Positions 26,310-35,964 of a stretch of 64,000 nucleotides of DNA are shown one piece after another. The position numbers and the translations under genes were made by a program. The DNA is taken from contig NZ_VMBG01000001.1 of the NCBI RefSeq assembly GCF_007559335.1, positions 310,001-374,000 of the forward strand. The letters are read 5' to 3'. The stretch is from Rariglobus hedericola. GTDB lineage: Bacteria; Verrucomicrobiota; Verrucomicrobiia; Opitutales; Opitutaceae. Each line of letters begins with the position of its first letter. Positions within the stretch are counted from its first letter, which is position 1. Below the pieces are notes generated by a model that saw only the letters and a program-made list of their open reading frames with translations, was not told the DNA's origin and searched no databases.

Positions 26310-26990
26310 TTAAATATCAAGCGTGCCGCCCGGAGGCACGGCGTTGACCGTGTGACCACGGCGGGCGGCCGCGAGCGCGAAGGCGGCTGCATCCTGTGCG
26401 ATCGGCGGCCAAGTGTTGTAGTGAACAGGAATGGCCAGGCGGGGCTTGAGCAGATCCAGTGCGTCGAGCGCATCCTCGGGTCCCATGGTGAAGTTATCGC
26501 CGATGGGCACGATGGCGAGGTCTAGACCGCCCTTGGCGATGAGCTGCATATCGAGGAAGAGCGCGGTGTCGCCCGCGTGGTAAATCCGCCGCTCGTCGGC
26601 CTCGATAATGATGCCGCAGGCGGTGCCCATGTAGAGCGGGTTGAGGCCGGCGTTGATCGAAGAGGAATGATGCGCGATGGTGAGCTTTACGCGACCAAAC
26701 GGGAACCGGAACGAACCGCCTGGATTCATACCGTGGGATTTTACGCCCTGCGCGCCGAAGTATTCGGCGATTTCGTAGTTGGCGATGAGGGTGGCGTTGT
26801 TGGCCTTGGCGACGGCGAGCGCGTCACCGGTGTGATCCTCGTGGCCGTGGGTGATCAATACATAGTCACAGCGCACGTCTTCGGCTTTCAGCGGAGCCTG
26901 CGGATTTTCGGTGAGAAACGGATCGATGATCAGGCGCGCGGACGAGGTCTCGATGAGGAAGCACGAATGGCCGTAGTAGGTGATTTTCAT
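26310..26990 (-). CDS. UPF0173 metal-dependent hydrolase
   Basis: The 226-residue protein is a metallo-beta-lactamase-fold hydrolase of the UPF0173 family. The metal ligands show as THGHEDHTGD near residues 48-57, HAGDTALF near residues 138-145 and PVHYNTWPP near residues 192-200. No signal peptide is seen, so it should be cytoplasmic. The substrate is unknown. It is followed on the same side by mgsA, separated by 18 bases, and they may share a transcript. Confidence 0.85.
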   Translation of the reverse strand: MKITYYGHSCFLIETSSARLIIDPFLTENPQAPLKAEDVRCDYVLITHGHEDHTGDALAVAKANNATLIANYEIAEYFGAQGVKSHGMNPGGSFRFPFGRVKLTIAHHSSSINAGLNPLYMGTACGIIIEADERRIYHAGDTALFLDMQLIAKGGLDLAIVPIGDNFTMGPEDALDALDLLKPRLAIPVHYNTWPPIAQDAAAFALAAARRGHTVNAVPPGGTLDI

Positions 26991-27008
26991 GGGGTGAGAG
27001 GCGGGAGT

Positions 27009-27458
27009 CTATCGCTTGGCGGGAAAGCGGTTCGCACGGGTGTAATCGGTATCCAGCCAAGGAGAACTAAACAGGAAATCTGCGGTGGCGGCATTCATGG
27101 CGCACGGGATGTTCCAGAGAACGGTGAGGCGCAGCAGTGCTTTGACATCCGGATCGTGAGGTTGGGCGGCCAGCGGATCCCAAAAGAAAATCAGCAAGTC
27201 GATCCGGCCCTCGGCGATGGCTGCGCCGATCTGTTGATCACCACCGATTGGTCCGCTCAGAAACTGGTGCACAGGCAGTCCGAGCGCATCGGCAATCAGT
27301 CCGCCGGTCGTGCCCGTGCCCGACAGTTCGTGCCGGGACAGCGCGTCACGATGAGCCCGCGCCCACGTGAGCAACGCTTCCTTCATGTGATCATGGGCGA
27401 CCAAGGCGATGCGCTTGCGGGAGGGGAGGGCGACGAGAGTGTTGTCAGTGGAGGACAT
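27009..27458 (-). CDS. mgsA: methylglyoxal synthase
   Basis: It converts dihydroxyacetone phosphate to methylglyoxal, bypassing lower glycolysis under phosphate stress. The 149 residues show the family signatures [44 protein letters not shown] and [20 protein letters not shown], which carry the catalytic Asp and His. The upstream extension is not conserved, so the ATG at 27458 is chosen. It is probably transcribed with the UPF0173 hydrolase. Confidence 0.92.
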   Translation of the reverse strand: MSSTDNTLVALPSRKRIALVAHDHMKEALLTWARAHRDALSRHELSGTGTTGGLIADALGLPVHQFLSGPIGGDQQIGAAIAEGRIDLLIFFWDPLAAQPHDPDVKALLRLTVLWNIPCAMNAATADFLFSSPWLDTDYTRANRFPAKR

Positions 27459-27624
27459 GGTGAACCGTTTGGGTATGCTTAGATGGTGGCTGTGGCGTTC
27501 GATTGGCAAGAAAGCGGGGCGTCACAAAAGCGGGTTTAAATGCCAGATGATTGCCGCTTTCAAAAAACTGTAAAAATGGTGGTGCGGCGCGGATGAGAAT
27601 TACTAATGTCCAGATCGTCCCGGC

Positions 27625-29484
27625 ATGTATCGTCCTTTCGCCACCTACTTTGATAGGCTCGCTTTCACCTATCGTGATCGGACTTATTTTTTTGGCGTGA
27701 AGGCCCGGCTGCTGGCGGGCTTCAGCATCCTTCTGCTGTTTTTGATCCCGCTGAATACGGCGAAGTTCATCATCGATCCACCCCCTTTCGTCGGCCTACG
27801 CGTCGTTTTTAATCTTTGCATGGGTGTGGCTGCGGTGATGTCCCTGCGATGGATACGCAAGGGACGCCCGGAGCTGGCGGGAAACTGCCTCGTGCTGGCC
27901 ACGGTTCTGCCGGTGCATCTGATCTCGTTACTGGTCCCTGCTTACCAGCAGCCACTATCGGCGGCTATTTTGATGTTTCTGTTTGGGGTGGTGTTCATGC
28001 TGCTCTCCTTGGTTTTTGCCACGCGCATGGTCGCGCTCGGGATCTTGGTGATCACGGTATCGAGTCAGGTCTCGTTTCATTTCACCCAGCTGCAATTAGA
28101 CACCATCGAGGGCTCAATGCGGTTCGCGGCCACCACGTTGCTTCGCGACGGGTTGATTTCTCTGGGGCTCGTTTTTATTTTGGGCATGGCGTTGGTCCGT
28201 ATGATCGAAACCGCCCATCGTCGGAGTGAAGAGTCGTTGCGTGAGACGCGGGCGACCAATGAAAACCTCGGACGTCTGGTGGCGGAACGCACCTATGAAT
28301 TGGAGACGGCTACGGAACTTGCCAACGAAGCCTCGCGGGCAAAGGGCGATTTCCTTGCCAACATGAGTCACGAAATCCGCACGCCGCTCAACGGCATCAT
28401 CGCGTCCTCGGATCTCCTGCGGCGTCGCGATGATCTTTCTCCGGAGGCTGCGGAGCACGTGCGGCTCATCGCGGAGTCCGGAGAACTGTTGCTCAAACAA
28501 CTCAGCGATATTCTGGATTTTTCAAAAATTGAATCCGGACAGTTTTCATTGGAAGCGCAGCCGGTGGAGGTGCCGGCACTCGTGACGGATTGCGTGACGC
28601 TGCTGGCTCCGAAGGCGGCGCAGGGAGGAATGCGCATCGAGTGTGTGCTGGGCGTGGATGTCCCGCCGTATTTGCAGGGCGACGGGTTTCGCCTGCGTCA
28701 GGTGCTGCTCAATCTTCTGTCGAATGCCATCAAGTTCACGCCGTCTGGCGGTGATGTGCGCATCACGGTCACGCAGGCCGGAAGTCATGCGTCGGTGGCG
28801 CAAATTCGTTTCGAGGTGCGTGACACCGGCATCGGCATGGATGAGTTCGCCATGAACCGGCTTTTCGAGCGTTTCACCCAGGCGGATTCGTCCACCACGA
28901 GGCGCTATGGCGGCACCGGACTGGGACTCGCGATCAGTTCGCGGATCGTAGGAATGATGGGCGGTCGTATCGAAGTGGAGAGTTCACCGGGCGTGGGGTC
29001 CGTGTTTTATTTCACCGTTCCTTTTGGCGTGATCACCGCGGCGGAAGGTGAATTGGACGTGCCGGCCCCGCAGGTTGTCCGCCTCGGCCTGAGCGTGCTG
29101 GTTGTGGAGGACAATGCCATGAACCTTAAAATTCTGGGGGCCCAGCTGACGGCGCTTGGCTGCACGCATAGCGTGGCCGTGGACGGAGTGGAGGCCTTGG
29201 CGGCGTTGAAGAAAGGACCGCTGCCCGACGTGATTTTGATGGATTGCCACATGCCCAACCTCGACGGGTGGGAAGCGACGCGCTGTATCCGCTCGTGGGG
29301 CGACAAAGCGGCGACGATTCCGATCATTGCGCTGACGGCAGCCGCACTGCCCGAAGAACGGGCGCGGTGCATGGAAGCCGGCATGAACGATTTTCTGTCC
29401 AAGCCGGTCAAACTTTCCGGACTGCAGCAGGCACTGAGGCCCTTCGTGCGGGCCGAGGAAGCATCGGGTGTGCGTCGAGTCTGA
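27625..29484 (+). CDS. membrane hybrid histidine kinase with receiver domain
   Basis: The 619-residue sensor has about six hydrophobic segments in its first 200 residues and no recognisable extracytoplasmic sensor domain. A coiled-coil linker follows, then a HisKA domain with [11 protein letters not shown] (phosphorylated His about residue 249). An HATPase domain follows ([29 protein letters not shown]). A C-terminal receiver domain starts at [13 protein letters not shown], with the acceptor Asp in VILMDCHMP (about residue 540) and SKPVKLS at its end. The signal is unknown and no cognate regulator is adjacent. Confidence 0.93.
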   Translation: MYRPFATYFDRLAFTYRDRTYFFGVKARLLAGFSILLLFLIPLNTAKFIIDPPPFVGLRVVFNLCMGVAAVMSLRWIRKGRPELAGNCLVLATVLPVHLISLLVPAYQQPLSAAILMFLFGVVFMLLSLVFATRMVALGILVITVSSQVSFHFTQLQLDTIEGSMRFAATTLLRDGLISLGLVFILGMALVRMIETAHRRSEESLRETRATNENLGRLVAERTYELETATELANEASRAKGDFLANMSHEIRTPLNGIIASSDLLRRRDDLSPEAAEHVRLIAESGELLLKQLSDILDFSKIESGQFSLEAQPVEVPALVTDCVTLLAPKAAQGGMRIECVLGVDVPPYLQGDGFRLRQVLLNLLSNAIKFTPSGGDVRITVTQAGSHASVAQIRFEVRDTGIGMDEFAMNRLFERFTQADSSTTRRYGGTGLGLAISSRIVGMMGGRIEVESSPGVGSVFYFTVPFGVITAAEGELDVPAPQVVRLGLSVLVVEDNAMNLKILGAQLTALGCTHSVAVDGVEALAALKKGPLPDVILMDCHMPNLDGWEATRCIRSWGDKAATIPIIALTAAALPEERARCMEAGMNDFLSKPVKLSGLQQALRPFVRAEEASGVRRV

Positions 29485-29524
29485 TAAGCCGAAACGGCGG
29501 AGTCAGTTGAGCGCGGCCGTGCAG

Positions 29525-29539
29525 CCGGGCGAAGCCCGG
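29525..29539 (+). terminator. possible terminator after the hybrid kinase gene
   Basis: CCGGGC GAA GCCCGG forms a six-base-pair hairpin about 40 bases after the kinase stop. On the + strand it is followed by a T-rich stretch (TTACTTTTCCTTGTTCT). It also sits directly after the stop of the small minus-strand ORF. Confidence 0.45.
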
Positions 29540-29677
29540 TTACTTTTCCTTGTTCTGCGGAGCCGCCGGAGGAGGCGTGGTCGGCGTCTTCTTGAAGTTG
29601 GATTTCGGAAGCAGTTGCTTCTGATGATAGCGCTGCGTGGCCTTGAGATCTTTTTTCGATGGCATGTATTTGCCCAT
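29540..29677 (-). CDS. 45-residue small basic Pro/Lys-rich ORF
   Basis: A 45-codon open frame lies on the minus strand in the gap between the kinase gene and the glycosidase gene. It begins MGKYMPSKKDLKAT, continues QRYHQKQLLPKSNFKKT and ends in a Pro/Ala stretch. The product is strongly basic with no membrane segment. The ORF ends just before a GC-rich hairpin. No clear Shine-Dalgarno precedes the ATG, and an alternative ATG lies four codons in. I do not recognise it; coding potential rests on composition and position only. Confidence 0.5.
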   Translation of the reverse strand: MGKYMPSKKDLKATQRYHQKQLLPKSNFKKTPTTPPPAAPQNKEK

Positions 29678-29847
29678 GACATATGGCCGTCGAAAATACC
29701 GGCGCGGGCAAATCAGAAATCGAGATGCTGAGATAAGGCATTTCGAAAAAGAAATTCCGGTGGCGGACGAAACGATCCCGGATTTTATTTAGTTGCATTT
29801 AATTGCATAAATAACACTCCCTTGAATCCAGTTTAATTCCTACCCCT

Positions 29848-31125
29848 ATGCATACCCTGATTCGTGTTGGTTGCGCGCGGTTTCGCGGCACTCGTTTCGT
29901 GTTAATCGCTGCGCTGGCCGCGGCTTTTTGTCCTTTTATCCAAGCCGGTCCCGGGCGGACTGAGCTCGTCAAAGCCGGTTCAGGCTGGCAGCTCGTGCGC
30001 GACGGAAAGCCCTTTTTTATCAAGGGTGGTGGTGGCGGTGGTCCCAAGGACGTGCTGGCCCAGTCGGGCGGAAACTCGTTTCGCACGTGGGGCGTGGGCG
30101 ACACAACTGCGGCGGAGCTCGAGGAAGCCAGGAAAAACGGGCTTACCGTTACGCTGGGCATCTGGCTCGGTGATAATCCGGAGGGAATCCGTCGAGGCAT
30201 CGAAGAAAATCGCAAGGCGGTCCTGAAGTATAAAAACCATCCCGCGCTGCTGTGCTGGAGTATTGGCAACGAAATGGAATCGCATGGCCGCAACACACCT
30301 GAGTTGTGGAAAGCCATTCAGGAGCTTGCGGCGATGGTGAAGAAAACCGATCCGGATCATCCCACCATGACGGTGATCGCGGAGATCGGCGGACCGACTT
30401 TGGACAACATCAAGAAGTATTGTCCCGACATCGATATCGTGGGCATCAACACCTATGGAGGCGGTCCGTCCATCGGAGAACGCTACCGCAAAGCCGGCGT
30501 GGGCAAGCCGTATGTGATTACCGAATACGGTCCGCCCGGAACCTGGGAAATCGGCCGCAACGCCTTTGGCGCGGCCAATGAGCTCACCAGCACGGAAAAG
30601 GCCGCCTCCTATCGTTCGATTTATGAAAAGTCGGTGCTCGGCCAGCCCGGTATCTGCCTCGGCTCTTACGCATTCACCTGGGGTTTCAAACGCGAGGCCA
30701 CGGCGACGTGGTATGGTTTGTTTTTGCCGGATAACGCGAAGCTTGCCGGCGTGGACGCACTGACCGAGCTGTGGTCGGGTAAACCGTCCAAATACCGGTG
30801 TCCGGTGATATCGCCGATAAAGATCCTGACGTCTGACCAAGCCAAGGGCGGCACGAACTTGCGGGCATCGGTCACGACCTCGGACCCGCAGAATGCGGCG
30901 CTCACCATCACCTGGTCGTTTATGAAGGAAATGGCCAACTATGACCTGACCGGCACCGGAGCCAAGGCGACCGCGGATCATTCGGCGGGCATTGTTAAAA
31001 ACGGACTGACTTCGGTTGAGATTAAACTGCCGACGGAGCCCGGCGTCTACCGGCTCTATTGCCACGTTCATAATCCTTACAAATCCGCGGCCATTGCCTC
31101 TGCGCCGATCAAGGTAACCCGCTAA
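29848..31125 (+). CDS. secreted clan-A glycoside hydrolase (GH2/GH5-like TIM barrel)
   Basis: The 425-residue protein has a signal peptide (about residues 1-33, ending FCPFIQAGPG) and a TIM-barrel-like catalytic domain. Candidate acid/base Glu is in WSIGNEMES (near residue 137) and nucleophile Glu in YVITEYGPPGTWE (near residue 225), matching the GH2/GH5-type clan A pattern. About 95 C-terminal residues look Ig-like. The family and substrate are not certain. Its neighbour is a GH81-like glucanase on the same strand, which suggests a shared role in glucan breakdown. Confidence 0.7.
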   Translation: MHTLIRVGCARFRGTRFVLIAALAAAFCPFIQAGPGRTELVKAGSGWQLVRDGKPFFIKGGGGGGPKDVLAQSGGNSFRTWGVGDTTAAELEEARKNGLTVTLGIWLGDNPEGIRRGIEENRKAVLKYKNHPALLCWSIGNEMESHGRNTPELWKAIQELAAMVKKTDPDHPTMTVIAEIGGPTLDNIKKYCPDIDIVGINTYGGGPSIGERYRKAGVGKPYVITEYGPPGTWEIGRNAFGAANELTSTEKAASYRSIYEKSVLGQPGICLGSYAFTWGFKREATATWYGLFLPDNAKLAGVDALTELWSGKPSKYRCPVISPIKILTSDQAKGGTNLRASVTTSDPQNAALTITWSFMKEMANYDLTGTGAKATADHSAGIVKNGLTSVEIKLPTEPGVYRLYCHVHNPYKSAAIASAPIKVTR

Positions 31126-31188
31126 TCAATTCGTGCTCCGACGCGCGGCCTGCGCTCGTTGTTGGAAACGCGCCAGCTTCATTTCTCC

Positions 31189-33534
31189 ATGTTAACACGC
31201 GTCCTTGTATGGCGGTTGGGTGTAGTCATTGGCTGGATAGTTCCGGTAGCTCCGCTGGCTCTGATCGCGGCCCCCGAGATTGTTTCGGTGGGCAAGGGCT
31301 CGTATGCCTCCGAGCCGCCCCCCGATTCCGGAAAAGATGCCGCAGAGATGATCCGAAGATCCTTCCCGCTGGTGGATCCGTCTCTCGATCGTGCAATACC
31401 CACCAATAAATATTGGACGCATTTGTTGGAGGGGAAACCATCCGGTGAACTCTGGACATATCCGCTGCGTGTATCGCCGAAGGAAACCGGATTGGAGTTG
31501 TTTTTTCCAAAGGAGTGGAACGAGAAAGGCGAACTGAAGAGCAAGTCGAGGAATGATCTTTTCAGGATCGAGGGTGTTGATTTTCAAACCCGTTCGTTGC
31601 TCGTTAAAAACTGGGGCGATTGGACGCTGTCGTTTCGTCTGCCGCAGACCGAGGCGCGTTACCTCGATATCACGGTGGGCGAGGGCCTGCCTTGCGTATG
31701 GATCGAATCGAAGGGCGTGGATCTCAATCTGCGTCCCGGAGAGGACGCCGTTTTTATGGACGAGCGCGGAGGGGCTGCGGTTTTTCCTTTCACGGGAAAT
31801 CGTCTGGTGGTCACCGCTTCCGGACGAACCTATGGGTTGTTTTTTACGCCGGGATCCCAGGTCACTCGCGACGCTGAGGGCCTGAGATTGAATTTTTCAG
31901 CCGGCGCGCGAGCATTTCTGACTGTCGGCGCATTGTCTGCACCGGAAGACCTGCCGCTGTTTGCCAGGACCGCGTATTCGATTCCTCGCGACAGTCGTAT
32001 TGGTTGGGACTTTGACAGGGACAAGGGAAAGGTAACCACGACTTGGACGGTGAAGACGGAACCGCTGGTCGCCGGTAGTCCGGACACCGTGTTGCAGGGC
32101 TGGCTCGCTCATCACTGGCGCGACACGAAGCATGCGCTTAAACTGGAAGGGCCGGTTTATCTGACGCCACGCGGTGCGATGAAGACCTCCATCGGCAACG
32201 CGTTCAGTATCACCTATGACTTCGAGGGGATTCTGCCGTTTCTCCCGCCGCCGTCGAAACTCGGACTGCCCAATGATTATGATCCGGCGCGCATGGCGGG
32301 TCTGCTCGCGAATTGCGCCCAGAAAACGAAGTATGGGAAAGACACCTACTGGGGCGGGAAAGATCTCACGCGCTTCACCCAATACCTGCAGATGGCGCGT
32401 GAACTGAAAGATCCGGCTTATCCGGCTTTGCTGGCGTCGGCCAAAAAATCGATGGCTGATTGGCTCACGTATACTCCGGGAGAAACCGAGCATTATTTTG
32501 CGAAGTATTCGAACTGGCGTGCGTTAATCGGTTTCAATGGGAGCTACGGCTCCGAGCGTTTCAACGACCAGCATTTTCACTACGGTTATTTCACCTACGC
32601 CGGGGCACTGCTCGGAATGGAAGATCCGGCATTTTTGAAGGATTACGGTGAGATGCTCCGGCTTGTGGCGAAGCAATATGCCAACTGGGATCGGGCGGAC
32701 ACGCGGTTCCCGCTGTTTCGCACCTTTGATATCTGGGCCGGACATTCCTGGGCGGGAGGCACCGGTTCGCCGGGCGGAAACAACCAGGAGTCGACCTCGG
32801 AGGCGGTGCAGTCGTGGATCGGGATGTTTTATCTGGGGCTGATGATGGAAGATCCGGAGATGACCTCCGCCGCCGCGATGGGCTATGCCATGGAATCCCG
32901 TGCCACGATGGAGTATTGGTTCAATACGCACGGCGATGTGTTTTCGCCCAATTACCAGCATCCGGTCATCGGTGTGCTCTGGTCGGGTGGCCAGGTCTAC
33001 GGCACGTATTTTACCGGTGATCCTGCGTGGATCTACGCGATTCAAACGCTCCCGCAATGTCCGGGGCTGGACTTTCTCGCGCGTAACGCGGTTCATGCGC
33101 GTGAACTTTATCACACGATGTTGGTGGCGCGAAAAGCCAAGGAGGGCAGCGATGATCTCGCGCGGATGGGCGATCTGGGGAGCGTGATGCTCGCGGTGGC
33201 TGCGCTCGTGGACAACGATTACGCCGTCGTCGAGTTCGACCGTCTGTGGGCGATGGGCTCCAAAAATGTGACCGCTCACGATGCCTCGGGCACCACTTAC
33301 TATCAGGCACACGCTTACCGTAAACTCGGCCGGCGTCAGTTTGATGTTCGCATGAACATTCCGACCTCCTCGGTTTATTACAACGAGCGCACCAAGCTCG
33401 CCACCTTTGCCGCTTACAACCCGAAAAACCAGCCGATCACGGTCCAGGTTTCCAAGGCCGGAAAAGTCATCGGCACGTTCGTCGCCGCACCGCGTAAACT
33501 GACGACGGTAAACCGCCTCGATCCCGCGCCGTAG
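31189..33534 (+). CDS. GH81-like secreted endo-1,3-beta-glucanase
   Basis: The 781-residue enzyme resembles GH81 laminarinases that cleave beta-1,3-glucan. The N-terminus is hydrophobic (VVIGWIVPVAPLALIAAP) and looks like a signal peptide. The first ~350 residues are beta-rich. The catalytic region shows FNDQHFHYGYFTYAG, WAGHSWAGGTGSPGGNNQ and ESTSEAVQSWIGM, where the Asp and Glu pair is expected; these match the GH81 pattern NQESTSE. A TTG-initiated extension exists, but the ATG at 31189 is chosen. It follows the clan-A glycosidase by 63 bases. Confidence 0.85.
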   Translation: MLTRVLVWRLGVVIGWIVPVAPLALIAAPEIVSVGKGSYASEPPPDSGKDAAEMIRRSFPLVDPSLDRAIPTNKYWTHLLEGKPSGELWTYPLRVSPKETGLELFFPKEWNEKGELKSKSRNDLFRIEGVDFQTRSLLVKNWGDWTLSFRLPQTEARYLDITVGEGLPCVWIESKGVDLNLRPGEDAVFMDERGGAAVFPFTGNRLVVTASGRTYGLFFTPGSQVTRDAEGLRLNFSAGARAFLTVGALSAPEDLPLFARTAYSIPRDSRIGWDFDRDKGKVTTTWTVKTEPLVAGSPDTVLQGWLAHHWRDTKHALKLEGPVYLTPRGAMKTSIGNAFSITYDFEGILPFLPPPSKLGLPNDYDPARMAGLLANCAQKTKYGKDTYWGGKDLTRFTQYLQMARELKDPAYPALLASAKKSMADWLTYTPGETEHYFAKYSNWRALIGFNGSYGSERFNDQHFHYGYFTYAGALLGMEDPAFLKDYGEMLRLVAKQYANWDRADTRFPLFRTFDIWAGHSWAGGTGSPGGNNQESTSEAVQSWIGMFYLGLMMEDPEMTSAAAMGYAMESRATMEYWFNTHGDVFSPNYQHPVIGVLWSGGQVYGTYFTGDPAWIYAIQTLPQCPGLDFLARNAVHARELYHTMLVARKAKEGSDDLARMGDLGSVMLAVAALVDNDYAVVEFDRLWAMGSKNVTAHDASGTTYYQAHAYRKLGRRQFDVRMNIPTSSVYYNERTKLATFAAYNPKNQPITVQVSKAGKVIGTFVAAPRKLTTVNRLDPAP

Positions 33535-33566
33535 GTCGCCGTTGGCGTCGGATCAGGTGGGAACGT

Positions 33567-34376
33567 TTATGGATTTGCCTGCCCAAGTGACGCCGGTTTA
33601 CGCACCCGCACGTGCAGAAAATACGCGGCGACCTGGGCGTCTTGCAGCGTAGGGTGGGCGAGAACGGTTTCGGCGGACGGACAGGGTTCGGACACGCGCT
33701 CGAGTGAGAAACCGGCGGCCACGATCAGGTTGAACCACTCGCTGATGGGGCGGTGAAAGCGGGGCACTTTAAATTTTGGCAGACGATCGCTGATGGCCTT
33801 GGGAGCGGCGCCGAAGATCCATTCATCGATCCGGCCGCGGGCATCGACGAAGTAATCGCCGACCTCGATGGCGTAGGTGATGCGATCCTCGTCACGGCAG
33901 TTGCGGCGATGCGGTGGGTTGAAACACGGATGCAGAATGGAGAACTGCAGGAAACCGCCGGGCTGTAGCACACGGAACGCCTCGGCCAGCACTTGATCGA
34001 GTTCGGGGATGTCATGCAGGCTCATGAAAGCCGTGGCGAAGGCGAAGGACGCCTCGGGAAACGGCAGTTGGACCGCGCTGGCTTCTTGATAGGTGATCCC
34101 GAGCGGTGCACGCGTCTCTTCGGCTTGGGCGTGACGGATAAATACCGGGGCGATGTCGATCGCGGTCATCGTAGCGCCGCGTCGCGCGACCAGCCGCGTA
34201 TTGTGGCCTTCTCCGCAACCGATATCGATGCCGTGCAACCCGTCCACAGGCGGCAGCATTTCCAAGAATGCCGGAGTGTTGAGATGGTCGCGGTAAATGT
34301 CGTAACCGGCACGCGCCAGTTTCGACCAGGCCTCGGCGTTACCATTCCAAAAGTTCCCTGCAGTGACGTGATCCAT
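33567..34376 (-). CDS. class I SAM-dependent methyltransferase
   Basis: The 269-residue protein has the Rossmann SAM motif GIDIGCGEGHNTRLVARRG near residue 47, ATMTAIDIAP (motif II) and FAFATAFMSLHDIPE. It resembles the UbiE/ArsM-like small-molecule methyltransferases but carries no substrate-specific signature I can name. It is convergent with the GH81 gene (32-base gap). Function is inferred from the fold only. Confidence 0.85.
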   Translation of the reverse strand: MDHVTAGNFWNGNAEAWSKLARAGYDIYRDHLNTPAFLEMLPPVDGLHGIDIGCGEGHNTRLVARRGATMTAIDIAPVFIRHAQAEETRAPLGITYQEASAVQLPFPEASFAFATAFMSLHDIPELDQVLAEAFRVLQPGGFLQFSILHPCFNPPHRRNCRDEDRITYAIEVGDYFVDARGRIDEWIFGAAPKAISDRLPKFKVPRFHRPISEWFNLIVAAGFSLERVSEPCPSAETVLAHPTLQDAQVAAYFLHVRVRKPASLGQANP

Positions 34377-34409
34377 GTGGAGACAGGGACTTCGTGAGAC
34401 GCTCGAACC

Positions 34410-34760
34410 TTAGCGCATGGCTGGGCGTAATTCGCGGCGGAGTTCGCCGGCCAGAATCACTTGCTCGCGGCAGACGGCGCTGACGGCTTCCGGAGAATTG
34501 TCCGCAAGCGCCATGGTTTTGAATGAAACCGTGAGCGGAGTGCCGGCGGGGATTTTGGCGTTTTGGAGACGGCGCAGACAGAAGTCGCGCAAGTTGCCCG
34601 CTCGCGATTCCAGCACCAGATAGATGGTCTCGCCGGAGTCGCTTGGCGCGTAGATGACCGCGACGCCCAGAGCGGTCGGAGGCACGGCGGTGGCGATTTC
34701 AGACGCACTGCACGTGGTGAGCTCAAAACGTTTTTGCCAAGGGGAGGTTTTAGGATCCAT
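34410..34760 (-). CDS. hypothetical protein
   Basis: I do not recognise this 116-residue protein. It is soluble, with no signal peptide or membrane segment. It has a patch of Arg residues (RAGNLRDFCLRRLQNAKIP near residue 75) and a basic C-terminus (GELRRELRPAMR). It stands alone 33 bases from the methyltransferase gene on the same strand, with which it may form an operon. Confidence 0.55.
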   Translation of the reverse strand: MDPKTSPWQKRFELTTCSASEIATAVPPTALGVAVIYAPSDSGETIYLVLESRAGNLRDFCLRRLQNAKIPAGTPLTVSFKTMALADNSPEAVSAVCREQVILAGELRRELRPAMR

Positions 34761-34905
34761 TCGCGAGCGTCTTTTCTTCGGGCAGCCATGACAATGAGTT
34801 TATGTCACAACGGGGTTAAGCAGCCCCATGGGGCTTATACCTATGCTAGCGACTGGGGAACGGCCTGATACTCAACGGCTGGGGGAATCTGCTATCTTCT
34901 AGCTT

Positions 34906-35061
34906 ATGAACACCCTACTTCTGATCATCGTTCTCTTGCTTCTTTTCGGCGGCGGCGGCTTTTATTTTGGCGGCCCTGCCATCGGTGGCGGCGGTATCGG
35001 CCTGATCCTGCTCATCCTCTTGATTGTCTATCTTGCCGGTGGTTTGCGCGGCGGGAAGTAA
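34906..35061 (+). CDS. small membrane protein, DUF3309-like
   Basis: This 51-residue protein has two hydrophobic segments (LLLIIVLLLLF and IGLILLILLIVYLAGG) joined by a Gly-rich loop, like the very short DUF3309 family. It is probably an inner-membrane microprotein. A strong terminator follows 27 bases after the stop. No enzymatic motif is present, and its function is unknown. It stands alone on the + strand, divergent from the hypothetical gene upstream. Confidence 0.75.
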   Translation: MNTLLLIIVLLLLFGGGGFYFGGPAIGGGGIGLILLILLIVYLAGGLRGGK

Positions 35062-35088
35062 TCTTCCCGTAGTCGTAGATAGATCTTT

Positions 35089-35120
35089 AAGCGGGTGAAC
35101 CCATGGTTCACCCGCTTTTT
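35089..35120 (+). terminator. rho-independent terminator after the DUF3309-like gene
   Basis: A perfect 12-bp stem AAGCGGGTGAAC/GTTCACCCGCTT with loop CCATG runs into a T run. Confidence 0.9.
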
Positions 35121-35214
35121 GTTTGTGGCTTTAGAGAGAGCGCCACGGGCACCTGGTTTTCGAGCGGTGACCGTTCTTGTATGTTTCCAGAGGTGGGTTT
35201 TGCTGGGCGGGTCC

Positions 35215-35964
35215 ATGTGCGCCGCATTTTCACCCGAAGAGGATCTGTTGTTTGAAAAAACGGGTGCCACCGTGCTTAAGCGTCTGCGCAAGACGCGCAA
35301 TCCGGCCGATCTGCTGTCCGTGCTGACGAGCACACATAAGGAATTTGACCGCGCTTACGACACCGCTCCATCCGCCGCCAAAGACGCAGTGGCTTGCCGC
35401 GCCGGTTGCGATTCGTGCTGTCATGTTCCGGTGGGCGTGCAGGCGCATGAAGTGTTGATCGCCGCGCAGTATGTGCAGACCCATTCATCGCCCGTGGAGT
35501 TGGATGAGCTGATTGCCAAAACCGCCAATCATCGCGAGGCGTTCGCCGGACGTTCGAGTTTCGAGCGTATGAATATGCGCAAGCCGTGCGTGCTGTTGCG
35601 TGAAGGCAGTTGTTCGATTTATCCGGCGCGACCGGAAGCCTGCCGCTCCCATCACAGTCACAGTGCCGAAGCCTGCCGTGCGAACTTTGCGAGCGGGCGC
35701 GAGGATATCGACGTGTATATCCCTGGAGTGCGCGGACGCATGTTTGCGGTAATGCTCGCGATGGATCAGGCCGTGGCCGAGGCGGGTTACGATGGGCAGG
35801 CGTATGATTTTGGATCGGCGTTGCACGAAGCGCTTACCGACAGCTTGTGCGCGGTGCGCTGGGTGCAAAGACAGCCGGCGTTTCCCGATTCGTGTCGTGA
35901 GGCCTCGGAAGAGGGTGATGACGAAGAATCCGGCGTGATGCGCTCCGAGGGTTATTTTCAGTAA
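35215..35964 (+). CDS. YkgJ-type cysteine cluster protein
   Basis: The 249-residue protein has the YkgJ cysteine-cluster pattern: CRAGCDSCCHVPVGV near residue 61 and CVLLREGSCSIYPARPEACR further on, plus a later Cys in HSAEAC. In this family the Cys residues are thought to bind zinc or an iron-sulfur cluster. The start at 35215 is chosen; the upstream extension is poorly conserved. Its TAA overlaps the ATG of the next methyltransferase gene (TAATG), so the pair is translationally coupled and may act together. Confidence 0.8.
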   Translation: MCAAFSPEEDLLFEKTGATVLKRLRKTRNPADLLSVLTSTHKEFDRAYDTAPSAAKDAVACRAGCDSCCHVPVGVQAHEVLIAAQYVQTHSSPVELDELIAKTANHREAFAGRSSFERMNMRKPCVLLREGSCSIYPARPEACRSHHSHSAEACRANFASGREDIDVYIPGVRGRMFAVMLAMDQAVAEAGYDGQAYDFGSALHEALTDSLCAVRWVQRQPAFPDSCREASEEGDDEESGVMRSEGYFQ

